From positions 248,001-312,000 of the forward strand of contig NZ_JACJVQ010000008.1 in assembly GCF_014212135.1 (NCBI RefSeq): 64,000 nt of DNA. The letters run 5' to 3'. The first letter of the stretch is position 1. Each line of letters starts with the position of its first letter. A model generated the notes under the pieces. It had not been told where the DNA came from. It ran no database searches and saw only the letters and a program-made list of their open reading frames with translations. The position numbers were made by a program, and so were the translations under genes. This document shows, piece after piece, positions 26,188-34,011 of this stretch. Source of the DNA: Cohnella thailandensis. GTDB taxonomy: Bacteria > Bacillota > Bacilli > Paenibacillales > Paenibacillaceae.

Positions 26188-27009
26188 TTATCCTTTCACG
26201 GATCCGGCGGTCATGCCGTCGATAATGAAACGCTGGCCGATCAGATACAGCACGACGACCGGCAGGCTCGTCAGGACGATGTCCGCGCTGACGAGGTTCC
26301 AGCTCATCTGGAATTGCCCGAAGAAGTTGTACACCGACAGCGTCATCGGCCATTGGCTAGCGGAGTTCAGAAAGTAGAGCGGCATCGTGAACTCGTTCCA
26401 GGAATTGAGGAAGGCCAGGATGAAGACGGTGACGATCGAAGGCTTAAGCAGCGGGAAAATAATGCTGAAAAAGAGCCGATTCGGACCGCAGCCGTCGATG
26501 GTTCCCGCCTCGTCCAGCTCCTTGGGCACCCCGCCGACGAAGCCGTAGAGAATAAAGACGCTGAACGGAATTTGCACGGCCGCGTAGAGAATGATGATGC
26601 CGAGCTGGCTGTTAACGAGATGCAGCATCTGCATCGTTTTCATCAGGGTGAAGTAGTTCAGCGGCATCGCCAGGCCGAGCAGGATGAACATGTAGCTGAA
26701 CTTGTTCCACTTGCTGCGCCGGCGGCTGTAGACATAAGCGGCCATCGCCGCCAGGACAACGCACAGAATCGTAGAGGCTCCGGCATACAGCACGCTGTTC
26801 CAGAGCGAATTGTACAGCTTGCCCTTCTCGATGACGGTGGAGAAGTTATCGAAGTGCAAAGCCTTCGGCAGGTCCATTCCCATCGAGCTCGCCTGCGAGG
26901 CATCCTTCAGCGAATTGATGACGATGAGAACGAGAGGCGCCACGACCACCAGGCTGATGCACCACACGAACGCGTTTTTGACGACGGCCCAAGCGCTTTT
27001 TCTGCTCAA
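26188..27009 (-). CDS. Sugar ABC transporter permease (MalG-type, CUT1)
   Basis: A 273-residue inner-membrane subunit with six predicted helices. The EAA loop for ATPase contact appears as ELDEAGTIDGCGPNRLFFSIIFPLLKP in the C-terminal half. The start is TTG at 27009, overlapping the upstream permease stop as TTGA, with GGAGGAGAA just ahead. No ATPase gene lies in the cluster, as is common for CUT1 systems that share a MsmX-type ATPase. Confidence 0.9.
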   Translation of the reverse strand: MSRKSAWAVVKNAFVWCISLVVVAPLVLIVINSLKDASQASSMGMDLPKALHFDNFSTVIEKGKLYNSLWNSVLYAGASTILCVVLAAMAAYVYSRRRSKWNKFSYMFILLGLAMPLNYFTLMKTMQMLHLVNSQLGIIILYAAVQIPFSVFILYGFVGGVPKELDEAGTIDGCGPNRLFFSIIFPLLKPSIVTVFILAFLNSWNEFTMPLYFLNSASQWPMTLSVYNFFGQFQMSWNLVSADIVLTSLPVVVLYLIGQRFIIDGMTAGSVKG

Positions 27010-27890
27010 TGGTTCTCCTCCTTCCCCATCCAGCGGACGACGAAGTAGCCGACGATCGTCATGAACAGGAACAGCGTGGTGGACAGCGCCGTACCGACTC
27101 CGTAGCGTCCCATCGAGAATTCCTTGAACACGCCGGTGAACATGACCTCGGTCGCGTAGCCGGGCCCGCCGTTGGTCAACACGTAGACCGCGTCGAACAC
27201 CTTCAGGCCGTACAGCAGGTTCAAAATGACCGTAATCATCAGGGCGGGAACGAGCAGCGGAACGGTAATGTGCCAGATGCGGCTCCAGTAGCCGGCTCCG
27301 TCGATCTCGGCGGCTTCGTCGTAATCCTTCGGAATCGTCTGCAGGCCCGCGAGCAGGATGACCATGATGTAGCCCGCGCCTTTCCACACGTCCACCCCGA
27401 TGATCGACTTGAACGCCCAATCCAGATCCGTCAGCCAGTGGCGCGTCAGCGACTCCAGGCCGATCGTCCGGAGGAACTCGTTAAGCAGCCCCGTGTCCGG
27501 ATGAAGCACCGATTTGAATATCAAGCCGACGATCAGCATCGGAACGACCGCCGGAAGGAACAGAATAGCGCGGTGCACGTTCTTGAGCGCCAATCCTCGG
27601 TTAAGCAGCAGCGCCAGGAAAAACCCGATCGCCGTCTTCAGCACGATCGTCGCGACCGTGAAGATCAGCGTATTCTTAATAAAGCCGAGGTACATGTTGT
27701 CGCCGGAGAAAATCTCCTTGAAGTTGTCCGCCCCGATCCAATGGACCGCCGAGCTGTAGCTGTTCCAGTCCGTGAAGGAGTAAAGGATGCCGGCCACCCC
27801 GGGAATGACCATCAGCACGACGTACAGCAGCATGGCTCCAAGCGAGAAGTAGAAGGGATAGATCTTGTTGGCTCGCATGATTTTTTTCAC
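27006..27890 (-). CDS. Sugar ABC transporter permease (MalF-type, CUT1)
   Basis: A 294-residue membrane protein with six hydrophobic helices and the EAA motif DYDEAAEIDGAGYWSRIWHI in the second half. It pairs with the MalG-type protein and the downstream lipoprotein to import the sugar. It is the first gene of the catabolic cluster and has a promoter with an overlapping cre site. TAGGAGTG precedes the ATG. It diverges from the sensor kinase gene, the standard arrangement for YesMN-controlled transporters. Confidence 0.9.
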   Translation of the reverse strand: MKKIMRANKIYPFYFSLGAMLLYVVLMVIPGVAGILYSFTDWNSYSSAVHWIGADNFKEIFSGDNMYLGFIKNTLIFTVATIVLKTAIGFFLALLLNRGLALKNVHRAILFLPAVVPMLIVGLIFKSVLHPDTGLLNEFLRTIGLESLTRHWLTDLDWAFKSIIGVDVWKGAGYIMVILLAGLQTIPKDYDEAAEIDGAGYWSRIWHITVPLLVPALMITVILNLLYGLKVFDAVYVLTNGGPGYATEVMFTGVFKEFSMGRYGVGTALSTTLFLFMTIVGYFVVRWMGKEENH

Positions 27891-27924
27891 TCCTAACCGA
27901 TTCCGGAATGCGCTTGCTTTTTAT

Positions 27925-27943
27925 TGATTGCGCTTTCATTATA
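27925..27943 (-). promoter_or_regulatory. -10 element and cre site at the head of the deoxysugar cluster
   Basis: On the minus strand TATAAT (27938-27943) is followed at once by TGAAAGCGCAATCA (27925-27938), a 13 of 14 match to the CcpA site. The overlap with the start region predicts strong carbon-catabolite repression. The -35 is not recognisable, consistent with activator dependence on the divergent response regulator. Confidence 0.7.
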
Positions 27944-28067
27944 GAGTTGGCGCCCCCCTGCCCTCCATGCACAAAACCGACTTGCTACTTGCATTTATTT
28001 TACCTAGGCTCTTTACAAGCGCGGCCCTCGCGGCCAAAATAGGGAGCAAAGGAGGCGGAGGCGAGCC

Positions 28068-29876
28068 TTGTTTCGACTGAATTCCATTCGTTCCGTACTG
28101 TTCGTCACTTTCTCCGGCATCATCGCGCTCATTCTCGCCATCTCGCTGCTGCTGTTCTACTGGTGGTCGTCGGACACGCTGCGCAAGCAGGCGGCCGACT
28201 CGATATCCGCTTCGTCCACCGCCGTCAAGGAAAAGCTTGATTTGGAATATCAGAAAATGGATGCGGTTTCACAAACGATTCTCTACTCGAATCTGGTGAA
28301 GGAGCGTTTCCTCGACTTCTCGGGACGCGAGGCGGCGACCAACGAGGAAGCTCAGGTCGTCCTTCAGGCCGCCAAGGACCTCGCCGAGATCCTGGTCGCG
28401 ATGAACGGTCCGGCCCTGCCGGTCCAGCAGATCAACCTTTACGATTTTCAGGGCAATCGGTTCGGGTCGGGCTTCGACAATCGGCGGATGAAGATCGATC
28501 TCGAGGACAAGAGCTGGTACCCCGCGGTTCTCGACACGGATATCGGCAAAATCATCACGGAGCCCGAGGTCGACGAGCAGCTGCGCCACGTGCTTCCCAC
28601 GCGGGAGGATGTGTACTCCGTATCCTTGCTGCGGCTGTTCCGGGATCGCTACAACTCGCCCGAAGGAATCGTCGAGGTCAAGCAGTCGGTCACCAACCTG
28701 TTCAAATCGGTCTCTTCCTCGCTGAAGGATCGGGTGATCGTGTACGACGACAACGGGAATCTGATCTATCCTCCGGGACCTGCTACCGAGTCGGATCAAG
28801 CTTACGTTCGGCAGTTTCTCGCCCATTCCGGTGGGGGGAGAATGGAGAATCCGGACACGGGGGCTCAGGAGCTGTTCGAGGTCGCGCATTCGAGCATCAC
28901 GGGCTGGAACTCGGCGGTAATCCGTTCGGAGCAGGAGCTGTTCGAGCCGCTTCGTACGTTCACCAAGATGTTCAGCATTCTGTGCGTCGGCATTTTGCTG
29001 CTTGCCGTCCTGTTGACGTTCCTCGCGGCCAAGAAAATCACCGAGCCGATCGCCAGGCTTCACCGTTCCATCAAGTCGACGGATCTGGACAATCTGGCGG
29101 CGCCGGCGCCCCTTGCGAGAACTAGCGGGATCAACGAGCTCGACCGGCTTCAGATCGCGTTCGGCAAGATGGGGGAACGATTGCATTATTCGATGGAACA
29201 ATTGATGCTCGCACAACGTCAAGAACTTCAGGCGAAGCTCGTCGCGCTTCAATCGCAGATCAATCCGCACTTCCTGTACAACACGCTCGCCACGATCGGC
29301 GTCATGGCGGAGGAAGGCATGAACGGGGAGATCGTCGAGATGATCGAGAGCCTGTCCGATCTGATGCGGTACGTCTCGTCGGACGACACCTCTCTCGTGG
29401 AGCTGGGAACGGAGCTGGACCAGACGCGGAACTTCCTCAGCTGCTTCGGCTTCCGTTACGGGACTAAGCTTAGCTTCGGCTTCGAGATCGAGGAGGCCGC
29501 CCGCAAGGTGGAGGTGCCGAAGCTGATCGTCCAGCCGCTCGTCGAGAACGCCGCCAAGTACGGCACGAAGGAGGAGCCGCCTTGGTCGATCTCGGTTCGC
29601 GCGTATAGCGAAGGAACGCTCTGGTTCGTGGAGGTGCGGGACAACGGTCCGGGCTTCGACAGGGAGAATCTGGCGAGGTTTCGCGAGCAGACGGAGAAGA
29701 TCGATCGCTCCGGGGAGACGCCCAGCCTCCAGGTCGGCGGCATGGGCCTGCTGAACGTCTACATTCGCTTAAAGCTTCTGTACGGCAATCGCATGACTTT
29801 CCGAATGGAGGACGCTCCGGACGGAGGCGCTATCGTTACGATTGGCGGAACCTATCCATCGGGATCGGGAGGATAA
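28068..29876 (+). CDS. YesM-type membrane sensor histidine kinase
   Basis: A 602-residue kinase: N-terminal helix about 12-32, a long extracellular sensor region (about 33-300), a second helix about 305-327, HAMP (about 328-385), and a His_kinase/HATPase module with phospho-acceptor H401 in INPHFLYN and an N-box PLVENAAKYG. The start is TTG at 28068 after GGAGGCGGAGG. It diverges from the transporter genes and is followed 4 bp later by its response regulator gene, so it likely senses the sugar or its loaded binding protein. Confidence 0.9.
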   Translation: MFRLNSIRSVLFVTFSGIIALILAISLLLFYWWSSDTLRKQAADSISASSTAVKEKLDLEYQKMDAVSQTILYSNLVKERFLDFSGREAATNEEAQVVLQAAKDLAEILVAMNGPALPVQQINLYDFQGNRFGSGFDNRRMKIDLEDKSWYPAVLDTDIGKIITEPEVDEQLRHVLPTREDVYSVSLLRLFRDRYNSPEGIVEVKQSVTNLFKSVSSSLKDRVIVYDDNGNLIYPPGPATESDQAYVRQFLAHSGGGRMENPDTGAQELFEVAHSSITGWNSAVIRSEQELFEPLRTFTKMFSILCVGILLLAVLLTFLAAKKITEPIARLHRSIKSTDLDNLAAPAPLARTSGINELDRLQIAFGKMGERLHYSMEQLMLAQRQELQAKLVALQSQINPHFLYNTLATIGVMAEEGMNGEIVEMIESLSDLMRYVSSDDTSLVELGTELDQTRNFLSCFGFRYGTKLSFGFEIEEAARKVEVPKLIVQPLVENAAKYGTKEEPPWSISVRAYSEGTLWFVEVRDNGPGFDRENLARFREQTEKIDRSGETPSLQVGGMGLLNVYIRLKLLYGNRMTFRMEDAPDGGAIVTIGGTYPSGSGG

Positions 29877-29880
29877 TCCA

Positions 29881-30651
29881 ATGACCCAGCAAGACATGAT
29901 CATTCGAACGGTCGTCGTCGAGGATGAAGAGCTGATTCTCAACAATCTCGTGAAGAAAATCCAAGCGGCAGACCCCGTGTTTCAAGTAGTTGGCACCGCC
30001 ACGGACGGCAAAAGCGCGATTCGGGCTCTCGAGGACCATACCGTCGACCTTCTGATCACCGACATCCACATGCCCGCGATGGATGGGCTCGAGGTCATCC
30101 GGCACGCTCATATGAAGTACCCCAACATTCACAAAGTTATCGTAAGCGGTTACAACGAATTCGAATATGCTCGCCAGGCGCTGCAGCACGGGGTCGTCGA
30201 TTACCTGCTGAAGCCGGTCAAGAGCAAGGATCTGGAGCTTATGCTCGGGCGGATCAAGATCCGCGCGGGGCAGGTCCGGGAGCAGCGCAAGCCGGAGAAG
30301 GCCGCGAAGCTGGACAATCACGATTACACGCCGGCCGAGATCGTCGAGTCGGTTCAGCTGTTCCTGCAGAACAACTTCGCGCGCGAGCTGAACCTGGAGG
30401 ACATCTCCCGGCAGTTCAACTTCAACCCCTCCTACCTGACGAAGATCTTCATCAAGCACGCGGGCGAGCCGCCCTCCAAGTACCTGATCACGCTGCGCAT
30501 CCGCGAGGCGAAGCGCCTGCTCGAGACCGAGAAGGACGTCTCGATCAAGGACGTCGGCGAGCTTGTCGGCTACCCGGACCCGTACTACTTCAGCCGCCTG
30601 TTCAAGCAAGTGACGGGCGCGACACCCCGGGAATACCGGAACAAAGAATGA
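29881..30651 (+). CDS. YesN-type response regulator with AraC DNA-binding domain
   Basis: A 256-residue regulator: receiver domain with E14/D15 and phospho-acceptor D61 in LITDIHMP, a short linker, and an AraC-type double helix-turn-helix (about 155-256). It is unusually short for this class because the linker is minimal (most YesN-like proteins exceed 400 residues). It is expected to activate the divergent transporter/catabolic operon. GGGAGGATAATCC overlaps the kinase stop and serves the ATG at 29881. Confidence 0.9.
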   Translation: MTQQDMIIRTVVVEDEELILNNLVKKIQAADPVFQVVGTATDGKSAIRALEDHTVDLLITDIHMPAMDGLEVIRHAHMKYPNIHKVIVSGYNEFEYARQALQHGVVDYLLKPVKSKDLELMLGRIKIRAGQVREQRKPEKAAKLDNHDYTPAEIVESVQLFLQNNFARELNLEDISRQFNFNPSYLTKIFIKHAGEPPSKYLITLRIREAKRLLETEKDVSIKDVGELVGYPDPYYFSRLFKQVTGATPREYRNKE

Positions 30652-30686
30652 GGGAGGCGGCCGCCTCCCTCATTCTTTTCGTTTAT

Positions 30687-30830
30687 GATGTGGTGCACGG
30701 GGTGCACCACTTTCGCTCACACCCGCGCATTCCCGCCGATGTAGTGCACCTGGTGCACCTCTTTCGCTCGCTCACGCGCTTTTCCGCCGATGTGGTGCAC
30801 TGGGTATCCTGCTCTTTTTCCCGATCCCTG
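30687..30830. repeat. Three copies of a 51-bp GTGCAC repeat
   Basis: Units begin at 30687, 30738 and 30789 with GATGTGGTGCAC or a close variant, followed by CTTTCGCTC and GC-rich CCGCC. The core GGTGCACC is palindromic. The same family forms a nine-copy array at 60041-60476. It lies between converging genes and has no coding potential. Confidence 0.85.
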
Positions 30831-30842
30831 TTTATCGATACC

Positions 30843-31235
30843 CTAGACTGTCTCCATGCTTCTCTTCTCGCCGGCGTACATGTCCGGGTTTTTGCGCTTG
30901 TGGCGCTCTCCCCATACTTTCATGGACATGATGATCGGCTCCAGCGTCCTTCCGTACTCCGTAAGCGAATACTCCACCTTAGGCGGTACCTGCTGGTACA
31001 CCTCCCGGTGAACGAGCCCGTCCTGCTCCAGCTCCCGCAGCTGCAGCGTCAGCATCCGTTGCGTAATGCCCGAGCAGAGGCGGGTCAATTCCCCGAAACG
31101 CTTCGTCCCCTCGAACAAATGATAGAGCAGCACACCCTTCCATTTGCCCCCGATAATCTCGAGAGTATACTCCACCGGACAGCCTTCGGCCTCGTTCTCG
31201 CAGCCGCTGTATTTGCTCTTGCGCTCCTCGGTCAT
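30843..31235 (-). CDS. HxlR-family transcriptional regulator
   Basis: A 130-residue winged-helix regulator. The family signature appears as [22 protein letters not shown] (C near 19), followed by [23 protein letters not shown] for the recognition helix. Such proteins (HxlR, YodB) often sense quinones, aldehydes or diamide through the N-terminal Cys. The ATG at 31235 has GGAGGGG 7 nt ahead; an earlier ATG (31256) does not. It diverges from the zinc-type oxidoreductase gene, which it probably controls. Confidence 0.88.
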   Translation of the reverse strand: MTEERKSKYSGCENEAEGCPVEYTLEIIGGKWKGVLLYHLFEGTKRFGELTRLCSGITQRMLTLQLRELEQDGLVHREVYQQVPPKVEYSLTEYGRTLEPIIMSMKVWGERHKRKNPDMYAGEKRSMETV

Positions 31236-31254
31236 CGACAGCCCCTCCTTCTCC

Positions 31255-31302
31255 ATACTATATAAATTGATAGTATACCACTTAATTGTACGTACTTACG
31301 TA
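31255..31302. promoter_or_regulatory. Candidate HxlR operators in the divergent promoter region
   Basis: Two inverted repeats: ATACTAT-8 bp-ATAGTAT (31255-31276) in the HxlR leader/promoter, and TACGTA-CT-TACGTA (31289-31302) overlapping the -35 of the rightward promoter. Confidence 0.55.
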
Positions 31303-31324
31303 TCCTCATGTTATCACATATAAT
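31296..31324 (+). promoter_or_regulatory. Promoter of the quinone-oxidoreductase-like gene
   Basis: TTACGT (31296-31301), a 17-bp spacer and a perfect TATAAT (31319-31324). The weak -35 is covered by the TACGTA inverted repeat. Confidence 0.6.
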
Positions 31325-31366
31325 CGCCTCAAGGAAAGAGAAACCAATCCTAAGGAGAGATTCCCC

Positions 31367-32389
31367 ATGACGATGATGAAAGCCGTAGGACTGACGCGTT
31401 ACTTGCCGATCGACCATTCCGATGCCCTTATGGACGTCGAGTTGGAGAAGCCTTCCGCCCGGGGCCGCGACCTTCTCGTTCGCGTCCAAGCGATCTCCGT
31501 CAATCCCGTAGACGTGAAGATTCGTTCTCCCAAGGCGCGAACCGAAGAGTCTCCCCGGGTTCTCGGGTGGGATGTCGCGGGGATCGTCGAAGAAGTCGGC
31601 GAAGAGGTTACTTTGTTCAAGCCCGGCGATGAAGTCTACTATGCGGGCAGCATCGTCCGTCCGGGCGGCAACAGCGAGTTCCACCTGGTGGACGAACGGA
31701 TCGTCGGCCGCAAGCCAAGCACGCTGGACTTCGCCGAAGCGGCCGCGCTGCCTCTTACCTCGATCACCGCTTGGGAGGGCCTGTTCGACCGTTTGGGCAT
31801 ATCGCGCAATCCATCGGACAATGAAGGCCGCTCCCTCTTGATCATCGGAGCCGCCGGAGGGGTTGGCTCCATAGCGACGCAGCTCGCCGCCGCGGCGGGC
31901 TTGACGGTCATCGGAACCGCCTCCCGGCCGGAATCCGCGCAATGGGTTAAAGATTTCGGCGCGGACCATGCGATCAACCATTACGAGCCGCTCGTTCCTC
32001 AGTTACAGCAGCTCGGGCTGGAATTCGTCGACTACATCCTGTGCCTGAACAGCACGGAGCTGCATTGGGCCCAGATGGCCGAGGCGATCGCTCCTCAAGG
32101 TCGAATCTGCTCGATCGTGGAGACGCCCGAACCGCTCAACCTGACTCTCCTCAAGGACAAAAGCGCCACTTTCTCTTGGGAGTTCATGTTCACCCGCTCC
32201 CGGTTCGGCACGCCGGACATGATCGAGCAGCATCGTCTGCTGAACGAGGTCGCGAATCTCGTCGACGCAGGCGGGCTGCGCACGACGGTAACGAAGCGCC
32301 TCTCCCCGATCAACGCAGCCACGCTGAAGGAAGCCCACGCCCTTATCGAAACGGGACGCACGATCGGCAAAATCGTTATCTCCAACTAA
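31367..32389 (+). CDS. Zinc-less medium-chain dehydrogenase / quinone oxidoreductase-like protein
   Basis: A 340-residue NADPH-dependent oxidoreductase of the quinone-reductase (ZADH) group. It has the N-terminal SVNPVDVKIR strand, GWDVAGIVEEVG (about 65-76), the coenzyme loop GAAGGVGSIATQL (about 161-173), and lacks the zinc cysteines. It would reduce electrophilic carbonyls or quinones, matching control by an HxlR-type sensor. TAAGGAGAG precedes the ATG at 31367. A bidirectional terminator follows. Confidence 0.85.
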   Translation: MTMMKAVGLTRYLPIDHSDALMDVELEKPSARGRDLLVRVQAISVNPVDVKIRSPKARTEESPRVLGWDVAGIVEEVGEEVTLFKPGDEVYYAGSIVRPGGNSEFHLVDERIVGRKPSTLDFAEAAALPLTSITAWEGLFDRLGISRNPSDNEGRSLLIIGAAGGVGSIATQLAAAAGLTVIGTASRPESAQWVKDFGADHAINHYEPLVPQLQQLGLEFVDYILCLNSTELHWAQMAEAIAPQGRICSIVETPEPLNLTLLKDKSATFSWEFMFTRSRFGTPDMIEQHRLLNEVANLVDAGGLRTTVTKRLSPINAATLKEAHALIETGRTIGKIVISN

Positions 32390-32393
32390 AAGA

Positions 32394-32428
32394 ACACCCC
32401 GGCCTCCGACAAATCGGATCCGGGGTGT
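32394..32428. terminator. Bidirectional terminator between converging genes
   Basis: Perfect 9-bp arms ACACCCCGG (32394-32402) and CCGGGGTGT (32420-32428), with a further inner pairing TCCGA/TCGGA. Confidence 0.8.
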
Positions 32429-32435
32429 CATTTGC

Positions 32436-33269
32436 TTATAACGGAATAGTTAAGCTCTCCGCCGTCCGGCGAATGAAGCTTGCGCCCTGCATGTACTCCT
32501 CTTCTTTCGTAAGATGCTCGATAATGAGCGGAGTGTCGGGATCAAGCTTATGTAGCTCCGTCAGGAAAGTCCGATAATCCAACGCTCCTTGCCCCGGGAT
32601 CGCTTCGTCAAGGTGGACGGTCAGCCGTCCGGCGAGCTTGATGTCCTTTGCATGGCAATTCTTGATATAGGGCCCGAGCTTGGAAAAAAAGTCGCGAATC
32701 ATATCCCCGTTGCGGTAGAAAACCCGCGGGCTGCTGATCATGTTCACGGGATCGAGATGCACGGCAAAGGCGCTGCGGTCGATCGCCCGAATCAGCTTCA
32801 TATAGCAGTCCGCCGAATCGGGGAACACCCACGGCATCGTCTCCAGCGTATAGAAGGTTTGCCGCGGCTTTACGGCATCGATGATCTCCCTGACGGTGTC
32901 CACGACGAGCGCGAACGTATCATCCGAGAAATTGTCCGGATGCGGCCCGTCCCACTGCTCGCCCCTCGATCCGGCGATGTTGACGCAGCATCTCGCTCCG
33001 ACCCGTTCCGCTAACGCGAGCCGCTCCTTGCAGTGCTCCAACGCTGCCTTGCGAACGGCGTCGTCCGGGCTGATCGGATTGCTCCAAGCCCCTACTTCGC
33101 CGATTAGCACATCGTGACGTTCGGATTCCCGGCGATAAGCCTCGATCAAGGCATCGTCCGCGTCCTTGCCGATCGGACAGACGGACGCCCGGAATCCCAG
33201 ACGCTTCATATCGCTTGCCCAGCTTGCCGGATCGTCATAGCTTCGAAAAAGCGAGGTTCCCAGTCTCAT
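32436..33269 (-). CDS. Sugar phosphate isomerase/epimerase (xylose isomerase-like TIM barrel)
   Basis: A 277-residue AP-endonuclease-2/xylose-isomerase-like barrel protein. Metal-ligand candidates are the Glu of YTLETMPW (about 140-147), the Asp/His of HLDPVN (about 171-176), and the His of NCHAKDIK (about 203-210), ending with IIEHL (about 252-256). Such proteins isomerise or epimerise sugars, or act as dehydratases of keto-inositols. It stands alone with its own promoter, so the substrate is not indicated. GGGAGGAG precedes the ATG. Confidence 0.78.
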   Translation of the reverse strand: MRLGTSLFRSYDDPASWASDMKRLGFRASVCPIGKDADDALIEAYRRESERHDVLIGEVGAWSNPISPDDAVRKAALEHCKERLALAERVGARCCVNIAGSRGEQWDGPHPDNFSDDTFALVVDTVREIIDAVKPRQTFYTLETMPWVFPDSADCYMKLIRAIDRSAFAVHLDPVNMISSPRVFYRNGDMIRDFFSKLGPYIKNCHAKDIKLAGRLTVHLDEAIPGQGALDYRTFLTELHKLDPDTPLIIEHLTKEEEYMQGASFIRRTAESLTIPL

Positions 33270-33301
33270 CTTGCGCGCTCCTCCCTTATCCTTCTCCGTT
33301 T

Positions 33302-33330
33302 AGTGTACAAGGGAACACAGGACGGATCAA
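33302..33330 (-). promoter_or_regulatory. Sigma-A promoter of the sugar isomerase gene
   Basis: On the minus strand TTGATC (33325-33330), 17 bp, TACACT (33302-33307). Confidence 0.65.
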
Positions 33331-33357
33331 CTTTAGTCATCGCCCATCTATTCAAAT

Positions 33358-33386
33358 TTGACTAGATGATTTTCCTAGCGTATACT
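33358..33386 (+). promoter_or_regulatory. Sigma-A promoter of the PadR/hydrolase operon
   Basis: TTGACT (33358-33363), 17-bp spacer, TATACT (33381-33386), about 50 bp upstream of the ATG. Confidence 0.75.
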
Positions 33387-33436
33387 GAGATTCCACTTAG
33401 ATTCCGAAAACGACTTTCGCAAAGGAGTTTTTCCTC

Positions 33437-33991
33437 ATGTCGGCTGTTCGACTGCTTGTCTTAGGCTCGATCGCTCGTCGGGGCATTACCCACGGCTATG
33501 GCGTCCATCAAGATTTGACCTCGTGGAGAGCGGATACGTGGACGAGCGTGAAACCGGGCTCGATCTATCACGCGCTCGAGAAGCTGGCCGCCCAAGGAAT
33601 GATCGAGCCGACGGATTCGGGTGACTCGACCAAGCTGGGACCCGCCCGTACGGAATACGCCATTACCGGGGAAGGCAAGCAGGAATTCATCCGCTTGCTC
33701 GAAGCAGCGCTGAAGAACAACGACTTTCAGATGGTGGCCGCGGGAATCGCCTTCATGGAGCTGCTCCCCCGCGCCCGGGTTATCGAGCTTCTGGAAGAAC
33801 GCCTCGATTCCCTGCATTCGACCGTGACGTTCCTTCGGACGTTGCCGACGCAGCCCATCCCCGCCGATCCTTCCAAGCACCCGGAGCTCGTCGGCTTGTG
33901 GGTCGGCTACTTCGAATATGCGGTGTCGTCGACGGAGTCTTTGCTTCTGGCTCTTCGTTCGGGCAGCTATCTTTTTATCGATGAGAAGTAG
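33437..33991 (+). CDS. PadR-family transcriptional regulator
   Basis: A 184-residue regulator with an N-terminal winged helix: LLVLGSIARRGITHGYGVHQ, then SVKPGSIYHALEKLAAQGMI (about 38-57), the typical PadR recognition helix, and a C-terminal helical dimerisation domain. AAAGGAG precedes the ATG. It is followed 20 bp later by the alpha/beta hydrolase gene and probably controls that operon. Confidence 0.9.
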   Translation: MSAVRLLVLGSIARRGITHGYGVHQDLTSWRADTWTSVKPGSIYHALEKLAAQGMIEPTDSGDSTKLGPARTEYAITGEGKQEFIRLLEAALKNNDFQMVAAGIAFMELLPRARVIELLEERLDSLHSTVTFLRTLPTQPIPADPSKHPELVGLWVGYFEYAVSSTESLLLALRSGSYLFIDEK

Positions 33992-34011
33992 AAAAGGAGG
34001 CATCGTATCGA

